64,000 bases of DNA from Sordariomycetes sp. S80-01Y (Eukaryota; Ascomycota; Sordariomycetes). Each line of letters starts with the position of its first letter. Position 1 is the first letter of the stretch. Shown in pieces: positions 12,881-26,391 of the stretch. The stretch is from positions 2,728,001 to 2,792,000 of the forward strand of contig JAXQJY010000033.1 of the NCBI GenBank assembly GCA_037042185.1, in the 5' to 3' direction. A model generated the notes under the pieces. The model searched no databases. It was not told where the DNA came from and saw nothing but the letters and a program-made list of their open reading frames with translations. The position numbers and the translations under genes were made by a program.

Positions 12881-15800
12881 CTAGGTTGGTCGAGCTTTCT
12901 CTGAGATGCCGCTGCTCCGCTCGTCGGTGTCCAGCTTCTTTCTCCAGTCAGCGAGACTTTCGCTCAGACCAATGTTACCGTCATCGTCCTTCTTCATGGC
13001 GCTGGGGTCATCGAAGTTCGTACTGAGCCGGTAATTTTTGTTCGTTGCCTCCCAGTGGGTGCGAAGAGTCTCGAGCTCGTTGGCGAATTTGTCGAGCGCG
13101 GCGCTATTCCTAGCGTCCGGCGCGTTAGTGTTGTGGCCATTGTGGTTGTTGCCGCCGTAGTTGCTCTCCACCTCTGAGCTCTCGTTGCGGGTGTGCCCCA
13201 TGCCGTTGGTGTTAGCACCTAGGTCAGAGTTCATGCTGTGGGCTTGCCTGCTCTGGCGGCGGTAGTTGTCGACAGAATTCTCGACCTGGTCGAGAAGGAG
13301 TGATACCTTCTGCTCGGCATCATTGGCACGCTGTTCAAGCTGTGCGTTCTCAGCGCGCATTTGCTCAAAGTGTTTGCGCTGGCTGTTTAGATGCTTGGTC
13401 GCCTCATCGCTGTCCTTGACGGCTTCGTCTCGCTGAAGAGCCGTCATGGTCAGTTCGTGGCGCACGGCGTCAAGCTCCTGTTCGAGTCGAGCAGCTGAGT
13501 CGCGGAGCTCGGCCTCAAGGCTCTCAATCTTCTTCTGCAGCGTGCCGCGCTCAGCATCCCAATCTCCAGAAACAGCAGCCGTCGGGCCTTCGGCTTGCAA
13601 CTTGTCCTCGAGCTGCTCTATCTCGGCCTTAAGTTGACTGTTTTCTGACTTGTAGCGGTTGAGTTGCTCTTTGAGCTGCTTGAGCATCTGCTCAGTTCCC
13701 TTCACGTAGTGGACAGCAGAGCGGTAGTCATTCTCGAGCTGAGACAGTTTCTCTCGGTACATGGTCTCAGACTCTTGTTGCTGAACGGCGAAGGACTGCT
13801 TTGTCTCCTCGTGCGCCGCATTCGCGGCGGTAAGCTGAGACTCGAGGTCGCGCAGGCGGCCTTGCTCAGGGGAAGCTGTTCTGGGGCTAGTCAGGCCTCT
13901 GGTTCGCCCGGCAGTCGTGGGACTGATTCCCCGTTCGCTGAGAATGCTTTTGAGCGCGCTGTGCTGGACTGTCATAGCGTTGGTCTCAAGCTGTTGCGCA
14001 GCGAGTTTGTTCTTCAGATCCGTGTTGGTCGCTTGCAGAGTCTGGGTATCGCGCAAAGCAGACTGGAGCTGTCTGCGGATGCCCACACCCTCCCGGCTCG
14101 ACTGTTCCTGGTATTGTTCCAAGCCCGCAATGCGCTCCTCCGCACTTCGCAGCTGATCAGCAGCTGCATCTGCCTCTTGCTGGTACTTCTTGACCAGAGC
14201 ATTAGAGGAGTCCACCTGAGCTTGGAGGGCAACTAAGCGATCTGCGTCACCCTTGCCAGCCTTGGACTCATCGCGGAGGGAGATCTTGTCCAGCCCTGCG
14301 AGAACCGCCGCGCGGTGGGTCCTTGCCTCATTGGCGTGCTTCTCAGCCAACTCCTCGGCGTCTCGTAGCCTTTGCGTGGTAGCAACAAGCTCAGCAGTAC
14401 GCGCTTCGTGCTCCACTTTGAGCTTGTTGAGCTTCGCCTCAACTGCCTCCCTTTCGCTCCGCTCCTCGTCCAGCTTAGATTGGAGATGAGCCTTGCCATC
14501 CTCGGAGGCAGCTATGGCAGTACGCAAGGAAACGAAGGTATCGTCATGACTCTTGGATGAGCCCGTGGCTTCCTCGAGTTTATGCGCGAGGTCTTCCTTC
14601 TCGGCCTTGATAAGTGCAAGGGCCGCAACGGCCTCCGCGGAAGATACTGAGTGCTCGCGCGCCTCTCGTTGAACCATGTGCAGCTCGGCCTTCAAGCGTT
14701 CGACTTCTGTGGACGTCTGCTGCTTGTAGTTCTCTAAATCTGTCATTCTCCTTTGCGCGGCGCTGGTCGTGTCGTCGGCAAGCTTGCGTGCTCGCTTCTC
14801 GTTGTCGAGATCAGCACGAGCTTGAGCAAGCTGTGACCGAAGCTCTTTCTGAAGATAGAGTGCTGAGGCGAGCTTTTTGCTCATCTCGTCTGACCTAAAA
14901 GCAACATCTTCCTGACTGAACGACTGATTTTGGGGCTGCGCTGCAAGTTTGGCCTTCGCGTAAAGAGCCTCTTGGATGGCAGCATCGCGCTGCTTCTCGA
15001 CTTCAGCGATTTGCTGGGAGGCAAAAGATGCCTGCTTGTCGACGGCGCCTTGAACATTGGCGAGCTCTGTTCGCATAGCCAGAAGCGCCTCTATCAATGG
15101 TCGGTCCTCGTCATCAAAAGTCTCGGTGAGCCTGCCCTCCAGTACGGGACTTGTGGTTGATGTTGAAACATACCCAGCCTTCTTAGCAAGCTCGAGCTCC
15201 GACGCGTACCATGCGTTTCTATTCCTTGCAGAGTCAAGTTCCTTGAGCAACACCACAGTTTGGGAATTACGCCCGGAAGATCTCCTAGAAAGGGGGTTGC
15301 TAGGTTGACGGGTAGGCGCAGGAGGTGAGGCCGGTCTGGGAGGTATAGCTCCCTTTGGGGGTTCAGATATGTCGATGGAGCCCTTAGAGCGTGCTTGCCG
15401 ACTGTGCGTATTTCTTGATCCATCCCAGTTCGTCATCTCTTGTTTTGACCCGGCTCGCGGTGGTTGAGTCTGGGCTTGAGTTGGGGTGTTTCGCCCGTTG
15501 ACATGGTTAAGTTGTACGCCGATAGGTGCAGGGGCTTCCTCGGGAATGGCACCCCGAGTCACTGGCGAGTTTTGTGAGGGCCCGATTTGAGGTGAGCCCG
15601 TAGGTCCAGAGCGGTCGGCCGAGGCCCCGCGGACCCGAGCCATGCCTGGCGGCTGTTCGCCAGGCCTCATAGGGACAGGTCCTGAAGGAGGCGGTCCGAC
15701 GGAGTTAGACGCCGCGCGTGGCAGCTTCGAGCCTTGGGGACCAGGGACTGCCTGCATATTTCCTTCAATCGTGTTCGGTGGTGGTGACCGATGACCATTC

Positions 15801-17475
15801 GGTGGGGTGCCAGCATTGTTTGGTATGCCCATAAGTCTGCGCTGATCCGGCGGACCGGCAGAGCCATCGCGAGCTGGTGCGCGAAGCGCATTCGGCGAAT
15901 CTGTCAGACTGGATCGACGTGGTTGCCCCTGAACTTGCTTCTGTGCGTTCTGCTGCGCATCGGTAGGATACCTGATCTTGGTGGTGTCGAGAACATAGAG
16001 AACGCCCAGATCATTTGCAGAAGAGGCAGCGGAGCTCGGTTCGCCGCCGAACGTAACAATGGACTTGCCGACAGTGGTCATACTATGACCGCTTCTCGAA
16101 GACGGCGATGGGCCCATGTTTTGAAATGTGTACCACCGGCGCGTTGTGATACGAAATGCGGCGAGATCTCCAAGGTCGGTGCCTTCCTCTGTTCGTCCGC
16201 CAAAGATGTACATGACGTCGTCGACCATGGCTGCGGCGTGACCCTCGCGAGGTGCCGGTATATATCCTATGCAGTCGAGTTGCATCCACTTGTTGACCAT
16301 TGGATCGTAACACCAGACATCGTTAAACCATTGAAGACCGTTCGTACCACCAAATCTGCAACAGTGTCAGGATTTATACGCAAGAAACAAGGAGTGGGCA
16401 CCTACAGGTACATCTTGTCATTGTACGTGATTACTGAGTGATTTGTTCGAGCAGCTGGCATCTTGGGAGAGTTCTCTCCTGGTAGCAAGAGTTCCCAACG
16501 ATTGTTGGGCATCTGGAGCTGGTTTAGGTCAAAGGCTGATAAGTCATTCATGAACTCGTTCTCCACCTGGCCGCCGAAGATGTAGATTTTGGAGCCAAGG
16601 ATATTCAGGGAGTGGCCATATCGGCCTGACGGCCGGGGGCCAGCTGGGAGTGCTCTCGACCATTGTCGTGTAGCTTGCAATTGTCAGTGTGACGCTCGAA
16701 CTTGTGTAACCAGCAAGACTCACAGGTGTTCAACAAGTACAAGGTCTCGTCCAGTACGTCCGACTCATCGATTTTGGTGTCACCACCGTATACAATGAAG
16801 GCGTTGCCAACCAGCAAGCTCGAATGACCGACTCTAGGACCAGGTCCCTCAGCGGTTGTGGCTAGAGGATAGCAAGCCATGTTGCCACCGGCCTCAATCA
16901 ACCAGAGATCACCCTTGACAGTCGAACTGTTTATTAAGCCACCCATCATGTAGATATCGCCTTCCTTAGACGACAGTGAGTTGACGGCTGCTCCATATCG
17001 GGGAAACGGGCTCGGGTGAGATGATGTGTATGTCAGCCTCCGTTGAGACCATGGGTAGAGCGAGGCTGCATTTTGCTGGTTATTGTTCAGTTGAGGGCCA
17101 TTACGAAACTATCAGTCGTATGTTAGCAAGTTCTTGTTCACGTTTGCCATCGCCCGCGAGGATGGTGTAGATGCGACCTACCGGCAAGTCGCTCTGCTGC
17201 TGAGGCTGAGGCTGTATTTGCGCTTGCGCTTGCAGCTGCTGTGATTGATCGATGCTCCCGCCTTTGCGACCATGGCCTCGATTGGGGCTGTCCGGAGTTC
17301 CGTCATTGTCCAGTGAGTTCAAACTACCGGTGGGAGTTCCACGTTGATGCGCCGAGCCCTTCTCGGACATGCGACCAGCGGCGCTTTGCGCCGAACTCTG
17401 GGAGCCAGTATTGCCATCACGAGCTGCTAACGCCCGGTCCTGGTTCTTCTTGGACGATTTGAAAAGGAACGCCAT
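12881..17475 (-). CDS. tea1: Tea1/TeaA-type kelch cell-end marker
   Basis: Four exons, 17475-17182, 17108-16724, 16673-16406 and 16355-12881, encode 1473 residues, close to the size of known filamentous-fungal TeaA. The N-terminus MAFLFKSSKKNQ is family-typical. Six kelch repeats follow (about residues 125-450), for example RYGHSLNILGSKIYIFGG and REGHAAAMVDDVMYIFGG. Next come a Pro/Gln-rich linker and a very long coiled coil (about residues 680-1380). In fission yeast and Aspergillus, this protein rides on microtubule plus ends and marks cell tips for polarised growth. The introns (73, 50 and 50 bp) each rebuild kelch sequence across the junction. It is divergently transcribed from kog1, with 2 kb between the start codons. 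Confidence 0.93.
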
Positions 17476-19315
17476 CGTTGACGTTGGCCGCCAGACGGCA
17501 GTCGGGTGATAGCGGCTGCGCTTCCACTCGCAACCCCTTTGTAATGTTCGCTGTGTCGAGTCGGGGCGTGCAAATGAAGATACAGTGCGCCGTTGGAAAG
17601 ACGACGTTCAGTCAAAGTTCGGTCGCAGATCGCACGGTCGGTGACTAGAATGAGGAGACGACGGCGAGTGGGCGACAAGCCTCGAGTTCAATCGACAATG
17701 AGTGGAAGAGAACCCAATAGCATCGAGGATGGCGAGAGATTTGGCGAAGCGAGGCTCCTGGCGACGGAAGTTCGAGTCTGGAGATGGCTGGATGCTCACA
17801 GCGCTGGTGGAGGCGTCAGGGGTGGGTGGCCGTGCCCGAAATTTCTGGTCAACCTCCCTTCTTTTTTGGGGGGGGGTGGTTTGGAGCCAGGATGAGCGGC
17901 AGAGGAGGATGGGTGTCGAAGAGAGCGAGAGGTTCGGACGGATCAACCGAGAAGAAGCAGAAGAGCCTCGCAATGGGTTACCACTGAGGCAGGGCGACCG
18001 GGTAAAGGAAGAAAGGGACAATGCAATCAATGCTGAGGCGCATCCGCTGAAGCCCGAAGCCACGATGGGATGGGAACCGTCACTCGTGTCCTGGGACCTT
18101 GGAACCTGGAAGATGTGGACGGGGATGGGATGGGACGTCCCTGCTGGCCCGAGTTTCGACCTCCTGGGTCTTCGGCGTGCTGGGAAAGCCGGTCCTGCTC
18201 ACCCAAAGTTGCTGATGCACTGGCGCACTGAGGCCGCGGTGCGGCGCCTCAGACGCAGCCTGCCAATGAGGTGCCGGGCTGCCCAAATGTCAGGGGGGCT
18301 GGTGGAGGCGGGCATCCCCTGGCAAGCTGGCCAGTTGGACCCCGTCATTGTGGGCGGGACTTGCCCGGTACTGGAATGTCCACCCAGCCACCGCTGCGTC
18401 GCCAAGTTTCGAGCCGGTACTGCATGCTGCAGGGGGGCTTCGTCAGACCTCTGGGGCCTTGGCATCCAAAAATAAGGGGTTGGTTTGTGATTTTACGACT
18501 CGTGACAGCCTCACCCCAATACAGGAGACGAATCAAACCACCTGAAGTCCTTCCGACAAGTAAATCGGCCAAGCATATCTTGTAGGCACTGTCAGTATCA
18601 AATGCACACGCAGAATCGCTTGGTTCGTCGGATTGCACAGTACTTGATGGCAGTATACAAGTTCTCAGGTGAATCCGCTTGACTGCAACAGTGGTCCACT
18701 GACCGGATGGAAATATCGTGCCGATCCAAGCGTCGTGCTGTAGCCCTTCCTTTTGCAAGAATTACAAGCAAAGCTAGCACTTGTCAATGGCCCTGAGACT
18801 TTCGCTTCTGGTGATTCACGCCTTCACCCTTTTCTCATGAATCCTGGCTTTGGTGGGTTCAAGCGAGGAGGCACAGGGTAGCACGTTGAAGAGCTGACAC
18901 GTTGTACACGGCCAGCGCATCAGCAGGGATGATGCACGCTTTCCGAGATCAAGAATGCTGGATCATCATGAATCGGGTTGAGTTGAGTGAGAAATCTCCA
19001 AAGCTGCTTCGCACGCCGCGAGGATCACGAGAGGAGAATGTGGGAGCTTCGTGTAAGTTTAGGCCATGACCATTGTTCACCAAGACGTGCGGCTGGCTGA
19101 GAGATGTCATGCTGCACTTAGATTTGAATAAGCTAATGTGTCCAAGCTGTCAGTGATCGCAGATTTTATACGTAAGGACTGTACTCACCCAAGCACTACC
19201 CAATATTACCTCCCGTAGTGTCCTTTCTGATGCTTATAACACCACACAGGTGACTTGCTACGCCCAGAAATTCTGACGAATCACAACGAAGTCTACTCCA
19301 ACTTGACCTCCACTC
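17476..19315. other. long divergent intergenic region, tea1/kog1
   Basis: About 1.8 kb without a supportable gene. A plus-strand open frame at 17702-18475 has odd Trp/Gly/Arg-rich composition and no family likeness. A run of G after T lies near 17866-17880. It probably holds two promoters and long 5' leaders. Confidence 0.5.
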
Positions 19316-19486
19316 ATGAGTCCCAACCCGGCCCCATCATCGGCGAACCGTGACGGTCATTACCTCGCTACTCGTTCGCTTGAGCTTCAGCATTCGTCTA
19401 TTCTGGAGAATGCGCCGGAGCTGCGCGCAAAGCAACATCTCCAGATCCATCGCAATGTACATTTAATGACGCCGACGAAACCATGA
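19316..19486 (+). promoter_or_regulatory. upstream open reading frame overlapping the kog1 start
   Basis: An ATG at 19316 opens a 56-codon frame whose TGA (19484-19486) overlaps the kog1 ATG in an ATGA arrangement. The peptide begins MSPNPAPSSANRDGHYLA. If the transcript starts upstream of 19316, ribosomes would have to reinitiate or scan past it, which would lower or regulate Kog1 synthesis. Transcription start is unknown, so this is an inference from layout. Confidence 0.45.
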
Positions 19487-22400
19487 CGACCGCGCATTCC
19501 CACTCGCCGCCCTCTCCGCACCGCGCCACTCAAGACGTCACGAGGGCCTCGAAATCCGCGACCTTCAGCCAACGGAGCAACTCTTCGCAAACCCAGGCGG
19601 AGTCAAATTCATCGGGGCAACGGACGGTTGTAGCTGCTAATGGAAGCGCACCGGCCATGGCTTCTAGGCCAGGGACGAACGGGATGACCGGCGGCAACCC
19701 CTCGAAAGACGAAACGTCGCGCTTTGCAACTGTTCCTAATAGCGTCAATGGCGACGACGTGACCTCAAACGAAGACGAAGACCGCCGACCGACGTCCGCC
19801 CCGGGTCGAAGGAACGAACAGAGCTCCAGCGGAGGCAGAGATGAGCTGAACCCTCCGCGGACGCTGCGACCAAACAAGCCAGCACTTCTGAGATCCAAAA
19901 GCGAATACGGGCCTCGCCAAACCGAGGAGGAGCCAGCAACGCCGGAGGAACACAACCAAGACTGGGGCGCTAGGCATGGCTTCGAGGGAAATTACCAGAC
20001 TGAGCAGGTTCTACAGCTTGCAAACGTATGTACACGGCTCGACGCACTATCAAGATGCATAGTGCTGGATCATGCCATCGATTGAGTATCTAACTTGTCG
20101 CAGGAATGGTATATGTACTTCACCGAGAAACGACACGAAGCGACAGGGAAGCCAACGCTGCCACACGTTCCTCTGCAAGACTGGCGGCAGCGAGACCGAC
20201 TGAAGACTGTGTCTGCTGCATTGGCAGTTTGTCTCAACATTGGCGTCGACCCGCCTGACCTGGTCAAGACAGTGCCAGGTGCAAGATTAGAGGCCTGGAC
20301 CGAGCCTATTACTCCGTCTGGTGCTCAGAAGGCCTTGGAGAATATCGGAAAAGCATTGCAGGCCCAGTATGAAACTTTGGCGATTCGAGCACGTTATAAG
20401 CAATACCTGGATCCATCAGTCGAAGAAACCAAGAAGTTCTGCGTCTCGCTGCGTCGTAACGCGAAAGAGGAGCGTGTTCTTTTCCATTATAACGGGCACG
20501 GTGTGCCCAAACCGACAGCGTCCGGGGAGATCTGGGTCTTTAACAAGAACTACACACAGTACATACCTGTGTCACTGTATGACTTACAGCTCTGGCTGCA
20601 GGCGCCGACCATCTTTGTCTGGGATTGCTCCGAGGCCGGCAACATCCTACACAACTACCATCGATTTGTGGAAAAGCACGAGGAAGAGGAAGCCGCCGCG
20701 GCTGAGGAGCAGCCAGGCTACGAGAAGACAAATTACCGACCCTACATTCATTTAGCAGCATGTTCGGTTGGCGAGCAGTTACCAACCAACCCACAATTAC
20801 CCGCAGATCTCTTCACAGCATGTCTTACCACTCCTATCGAGATGGCTTTGTGGTTCTTCGTCCTGCAAAATCCGCTTAAGACAGACCTCACCCCTGAGCG
20901 TGCCAAGAAACTTGAGGGTCGCCTTCAAGAAAGACGAACCCCTCTTGGCGAGCTGAATTGGATCTTCACCGCAATTACGGACAGCATTGCTTGGACTTCG
21001 CTACCACGAGACCTGTTCAGAAAGTTTTTCCGCCAGGACCTCATGGTTGCCGCCCTTTTCCGCAACTTCCTACTTGCCCAGCGAGTCATGATCGCCTATG
21101 GCTGTCACCCTCAGACATATCCCGCCCTCCCAGATACTCACCAACATCCCTTATGGCAGACTTGGGACCTCGCGGTCGATATGGCCTTGGTTCAGCTACC
21201 AATGCTCGAGCGGAAGGAGAGCGAAGGCATAAAATATGTCTACAAGAGTGCAAGCTTCTTCACCGAGCAGTTGACAGCTTTTGAAGTCTATCTCAAAAAT
21301 GGTGACGCTGCTGCCAAGCGTTCGCCAGACCAGCTACCAGTGGTGCTTCAAGTGCTTCTAAGCCAGCAGCACAGAGTGCGAGCGCTAGTGCTGCTGAGCC
21401 AGTTCTTGGACCTCGGCCCTTGGGCTGTTCAGCTCGCTCTCAGCATAGGGATTTTCCCCTACGTGCTCAAGCTGCTGCAATCCGCAGCTGCGGAGTTGAA
21501 ACCTGTCATGGTCTTCATCTGGGCGCGAATCATCGCAGTAGATGTATCAGTTCAGACCGACCTGATTAAGGATAGTGGCTACAGCTACTTTGCTCAGGTC
21601 CTGCGCCCTGGAGAGCAGATGACTACTATGGTAGACGTCGCATCGCATAGGGCCATGTGCGCATTCATCCTTGCTATGCTGTGCAAGGACTACAAAAACG
21701 GTCAAATTGTCTGTAACCAGACCGATATCATGACGTACTGTCTCCAGCACCTCCCAAACCAAGAATGCATGCTGCTGCGACAGTGGGCATGCTTATGTTT
21801 GAGTCAGCTTTGGAAGGGGTTGCCGGAAGCTAAATGGCGAGGCATTCGTGAGAATGCCTACCTCAAACTGGCTTATCTCAGGAAGGACCCCGAGAGTGAG
21901 GTCCGCGCTGCTATGATCCATGCTATGACCACGTTCCTCGGCATTCCCGACTTGACGGAAGAGGTAGCTCGGATTGAGGAGTCGATCGCGTGGACAATCT
22001 TGGATATGGGCAACGATGGAAGTCCGGTTGTGAGAAAGGAGTTCCTCGTTTTCCTCTCGCATTTTGTGGACCGCTTCGAGAACAAATTCATCGTGGCGGC
22101 TTACGAGCATTTGCAGGAGAAGGATCACTTAACCTCCCCCCAGGATGACCTCAACAACCCAGCTAGCGAAGGACACTCGCACAACACCATCTACATGGCC
22201 TGCTGGAAGCATGCTCTGATTCTTAGCGTCGACCCTCACCCCGAGGTGCAGAAGATGGCTACGATCATCGTGGATTACATGCTGAACGCCGTTGTTAACT
22301 CCAATCTTGGGGCGCATGCTGTCTGTTTGATGACCGAGATTCAGCGCAAGGCGCAGAAACAAGCTAACAAGTACGCGTCGATTTCCACCCAAAGGGCCAA

Positions 22401-23909
22401 TGCTCTAGGAGCTCCTAGCACGCCACCTCTGCCCTCACCTGGTCTGATCCGTCGAACGGCCAGCTATCTTTTCCCATCGTTGATCGCAGGGGACGACAAG
22501 AATAGCCCTCCGGGAGCCGCAAACGCGCCACGCTCTCCTAGTGCAAAGATGCCCCCTTCCCAGGTCCCTGCGCCGCCAGAGCAGACCGACCAAGCCAGGT
22601 CCGCGGGGCCATACCATGTTGCTCGAGAGCCCAAATCTGGCGCTTTCGAGGAGCGCAATCTGACGAAGCCACCAACGCTACCACTGAGAAGTGACTTCTT
22701 GGATTGGTCGATGGAGCACTTCAAACGGCCGCAGATGAAACCTCCAGAGGCAGATGAGCCGGGTAGCACCCAGTACAACGCGCGTTTGTGGAGGCGGGCT
22801 CGCAATGAGTCAATTCTCAAGGAAACACAGCCTCTCAAGCAGTACGCCGGCAGCCATCGATGGAACAATCAGCTGGGCATCATGAACAACGGCGCTCAGC
22901 CTTCCAAGATGACCTTTCACCAGTTCGAGGACCACCTTGCAGTATCAGACAATGGCAACACGGTCAATATTTGGGACTGGAAGAAGCATAGCCGAATGAG
23001 CAAATTCAGTAATGGGAACCCGGAAGGTTCCAAGATAAGCGACATGAAGTTCATCAACGAGGACGACCAGGCGATGTTACTTACTGGGTCATCGGATGGT
23101 GTCATCCGCGTGTATCGCGACTACAACGATGAGGAGAAGGTTGAGCTTGCCACGGCCTGGCGCGCGCTTACCCACATGGTGCCTAGCAATGTCAACTCTG
23201 GCATGGTGTTCGACTGGCAGCAAGTGAGAGGACGTGTGATAGTAGCGGGCGACGTCCGCGTCATCCGTGTCTGGTACGCGCAACACGAGACCTGTGTCAT
23301 GGACATTCCCGCGCGCTCAGGATCGTGTGTCACTTCGCTTACGTCCGACCAGATGACGGGCAACATGTTTGTTGCCGGCTTCGGCGATGGCGCCGTGCGA
23401 GTCTTTGATACGCGGGCGAGGCCACAGGAATCCATGGTCCGCAAGTGGAAGGACGAGTTTGATCGCCAGTGGGTGAACAGCGTGCACATGCAGCGAGGCG
23501 GCCAGCGGGAGCTGCTCAGCGCTAGCCGCAATGGCAAGGTGAAGGTGTGGGACATTAGGATGGACAAGCCACTGCGATCTTTCCAGACCACACGCGATAC
23601 TCTACGAACCGCAAGCACACATGAACACCTCCCCGTTTTTGCAGTGTAAGTCCACATGGAGACCATGTTGCCGGCCAGCTACTGACTTCGCACAGGGGTA
23701 CATCAGCACGCGCGGTCAAAGTCTTCAACTTTGACGGAAAGGAGCTCTCGCGCTTGGAGCCGTATTCAAGCTTCCTTCAACAGAACCGGGGCTCCCCTAT
23801 CTCAGCCACCGCCTTCCATCCTCACCGGCCCATTCTCAGCTGCGCTGCACGGGGCGACCACCATGTCAACTTATTTACATGCGAGCAAACGGAATCTTTG
23901 ACGAGCTAG
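19483..23909 (+). CDS. kog1: Kog1/Raptor, TORC1 scaffold subunit
   Basis: Three exons, 19483-20025, 20104-23645 and 23696-23909, encode 1432 residues, in the range of fungal Kog1/Mip1. After a low-complexity N-terminus of about 140 residues comes the Raptor N-terminal conserved domain, starting around DWGARHGFEGNYQTEQV. It has the caspase-like pair of motifs HYNGHGVPKPT and FVWDCSEAGN. HEAT-type helical repeats fill the middle (KYVYKSASFFTEQLTAFEVYL onward). Seven-bladed WD40 repeats form the last 350 residues (WDWKKHSRMSKF, VKVWDIRMDKPLRSF, NLFTCEQTESL). The family presents substrates to Tor kinase at the vacuole. The first intron (78 bp) sits inside the conserved QLAN-EWYMYF sequence. A uORF overlaps the start codon. 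Confidence 0.96.
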
Positions 23910-24583
23910 TTGCCGTTTCGGAGGACCAAGTCTCATTCGGCCAACCGCACTCCGTCAGATTCTGCATTCTGAGGAACGGAACTTTGCTAGATCTGCACAC
24001 CTGTTTTCATTTCGGGATAGCATTGGGGGTTTCTTTTCAATCTTGTTACAAGCTGCTTCTTTGCTTCTGCATGGTATTGGGCCGCTCTCAATAGGGGCCG
24101 CTTTGCCTATTCGGACGTCGTGCGTCGCAAGGCGTTGGGAAAGGGTGGTTGTATCTGCAGGCAGGCGGGCGTACTGGTGGTATCATCATGTTATTTTTGG
24201 ATTAGCGGGCTGTATGAGTCTCTAGGGCACTGATGTCAGCGAGAGAGCATACAAAGGTATTTAATTATTGTCACTACTCTGAGCTGTCTGTTCTGTCGTT
24301 TCTGGTGATGACTAGACTAGTAGTAAATGGCTGCACTAACATTTTCTGCGGGGTGCCCCTCGGTGACGGAATGCAACTTGGTTGGGCCTTTGGCGGGGTA
24401 GCTCTGCCCCTCCGATTTTTATTGTAACCTTACGGCGACGACTCATCTGTGACTCGACCCTGAGATCTTCAACCCATTGACTTTTGCAGTTGCCCCTACG
24501 CCCGGCCCCTTCTGTCTATTTAAGCGACGTTTGAGCATTTGCAACCGAGAAGCGAAACCCTATCCCGCACCGCAATCGCCACC
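23910..24583. other. intergenic region, kog1 3' flank and AspRS promoter
   Basis: No gene seen. The AspRS frame is open without an ATG for about 24 codons before its start. The sequence CTATTTAAG at 24516-24524 could serve as a TATA-like element. Confidence 0.5.
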
Positions 24584-26391
24584 ATGGCCGACCAGAACCC
24601 TCCCCCAACCGAGCCCAAGCCTGCCGACCCTCCCGCCGAGGGCACTGCTGAGGGCGAGGCCGGACCCTCCAAGAAAGCCCTGAAGAAGGCCGCCGCAAAG
24701 GCCGAGAAGGAAGCCCTCAAGGCCAAGCGCGCCGCCGAGCACGCCGCAAACCAGGCCGCCGCAAAGGCCGCCGCGGGCAACACCGAGGACCTCGCGACGG
24801 ACAACTACGGCGATGCGACGCTCGCCAAGAGCAAGGCTATCGAGGCTGAGCGCGTGCACCTGAAGGATCTGAAGGACGAGCATCTGGGCAAGACGATCAA
24901 GCTGAGGGGCTGGATCCAGAACTCCAGGATGCAGGGTGCCAAGATGTGTTTCGTCGAGATCCGGGAGGAGCGTGACTGGGCTATCCAGGGTGTAGTTGCT
25001 GCCAGCCAGGAAGGAAAGCCCGTGTCCAAGCAGATGGTGAAGTGGATTGGTGCTCTGAACCTTGAGGGCTTCGTCCTGCTCGAGGGCAGGGTCGAGAAAC
25101 CCCTCGAACCCGTTAAGAGCGTGCGCGTGAGCAACTACGAGCTACACATTACCAAGTGCTACATTGTCTCCCCCGGCCCCGAAGTTCTTGGCATGGGTCT
25201 CGTCGTCGCTGGCAAGGCCGTCACCAACTTCGACGATGAAGACGCTAGCGGCCCCGTCGACGAGGTCAAGGAGGGTGTCGAGAACCTGGCCGTGGACAAC
25301 ATCCCCGGCGCAAGCATGATCACGCACCTGAACAACCCGGCCATGCACAAGAGAGCGCCTGTGCAGCAGGCTATCGCCGACGTGCGCATGACGACGCGGA
25401 AGCTCTTCGCCGAGTATCTCGAGAGCCAGGGCTTCAATCTGTTTGAGCCGCCGTGCTTGATTGGTGCGGCGAGCGAGGGCGGTGCAAATGTCTTCGGGAT
25501 GAAGTACTTTGAGAAGCAGGCTTACCTTGCGCAGAGTCCTCAATTCTACAAGCAGATTGAGATTGCTGGTGGCCGAAAGCGTGTCTACTGCGTTGGTCCA
25601 GTCTTCCGTGCTGAGGTGAATACCCTTGGGCTCCCTTTTTTTGATGTTTTTTGATGTGCACGAGTAGATGCTGATGAAACCAGAACTCTAACACACCCCG
25701 CCACATGACCGAATTCACCGGTCTCGATATGGAAATGGAGATTGAAGAATCCTACCACGAAGTCCGCGACATGCTCGAGCAGGTGCTACTTTACATCTTC
25801 CGCAACCTCCGCACGCGCTGCGCCGACCAAATCGCCACCATCCGCGCCGTCTACCCCTCCGAGGACTTCCTCCTGCCCGAGCCGGGTAAGGAGGTACGTC
25901 TCACCTTTGCCGAAGGTCAGGCACTGCTCCGCACCGAAGGCCCAGAGGAGTACAGGAACGTCTCCGACTTTGAGGATATGAGCACCCCCCAGGAGAAGGC
26001 TCTGGGTGCACTGATCAAGGAGAAGTATAAGACGGACTTCTATGTCCTCGACAAATTCCCCGAGGAGGCGCGTCCGTTCTATGCTCTGGAGGATCCGGAG
26101 AACCCCAAGGTCACCAACGCATACGACTTCTTCATGCGCGGGCAGGAGATTTTGTCTGGCGGCCAACGTGTGCACGATCCTAAGCTCCTGGAGGCCAGGA
26201 TCCGCAAGAAGGGTGTCGACCCCAACTCGCCGGGCATCAAGGAGTACGTTGACGTTTTCAAGAGCGCGGGTGTGCCGCCACACGGTGGCGGTGGTATTGG
26301 GCTTGACCGCGTTGTTGCTTGGTATTTGAACCTGCCTAGTGTGCACTTGACCTCGTTCTACCCTCGCACGCCGAAGAGGTTGTTGCCTTAG
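24584..26391 (+). CDS. dps1: aspartyl-tRNA synthetase, cytoplasmic
   Basis: Two exons, 24584-25615 and 25684-26391, encode 579 residues. The start lies in CACCATGGC, a strong fungal context. A Lys/Ala-rich N-terminal extension (about residues 25-70, ALKKAAAKAEKEALKAKRA) is typical of eukaryotic AspRS and helps tRNA binding. An OB-fold anticodon-binding domain follows (TIKLRGWIQNSR...CFVEIREE), then the class II catalytic core. Motif 2, FRAENSNTPRHMTEF, is formed exactly across the 68-bp intron. Motif 3 is GGGGIGLDRVVAWYL. The C-terminus SFYPRTPKRLLP is the family end. The enzyme charges tRNA-Asp in the cytosol. Confidence 0.96.

Noticed and set aside
17702-18475. 257-codon plus-strand frame between tea1 and kog1
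   Set aside because: Composition is unnatural (many Trp, Arg, Gly), there is no family likeness, several other frames are open in the same G/C-rich stretch, and it lies where two divergent promoters are expected.
24516-24583. In-frame N-terminal extension of AspRS by non-AUG start
   Set aside because: The open stretch is only about 24 codons, follows a likely TATA-like element closely and lacks a convincing targeting sequence. The ATG at 24584 has an excellent context.
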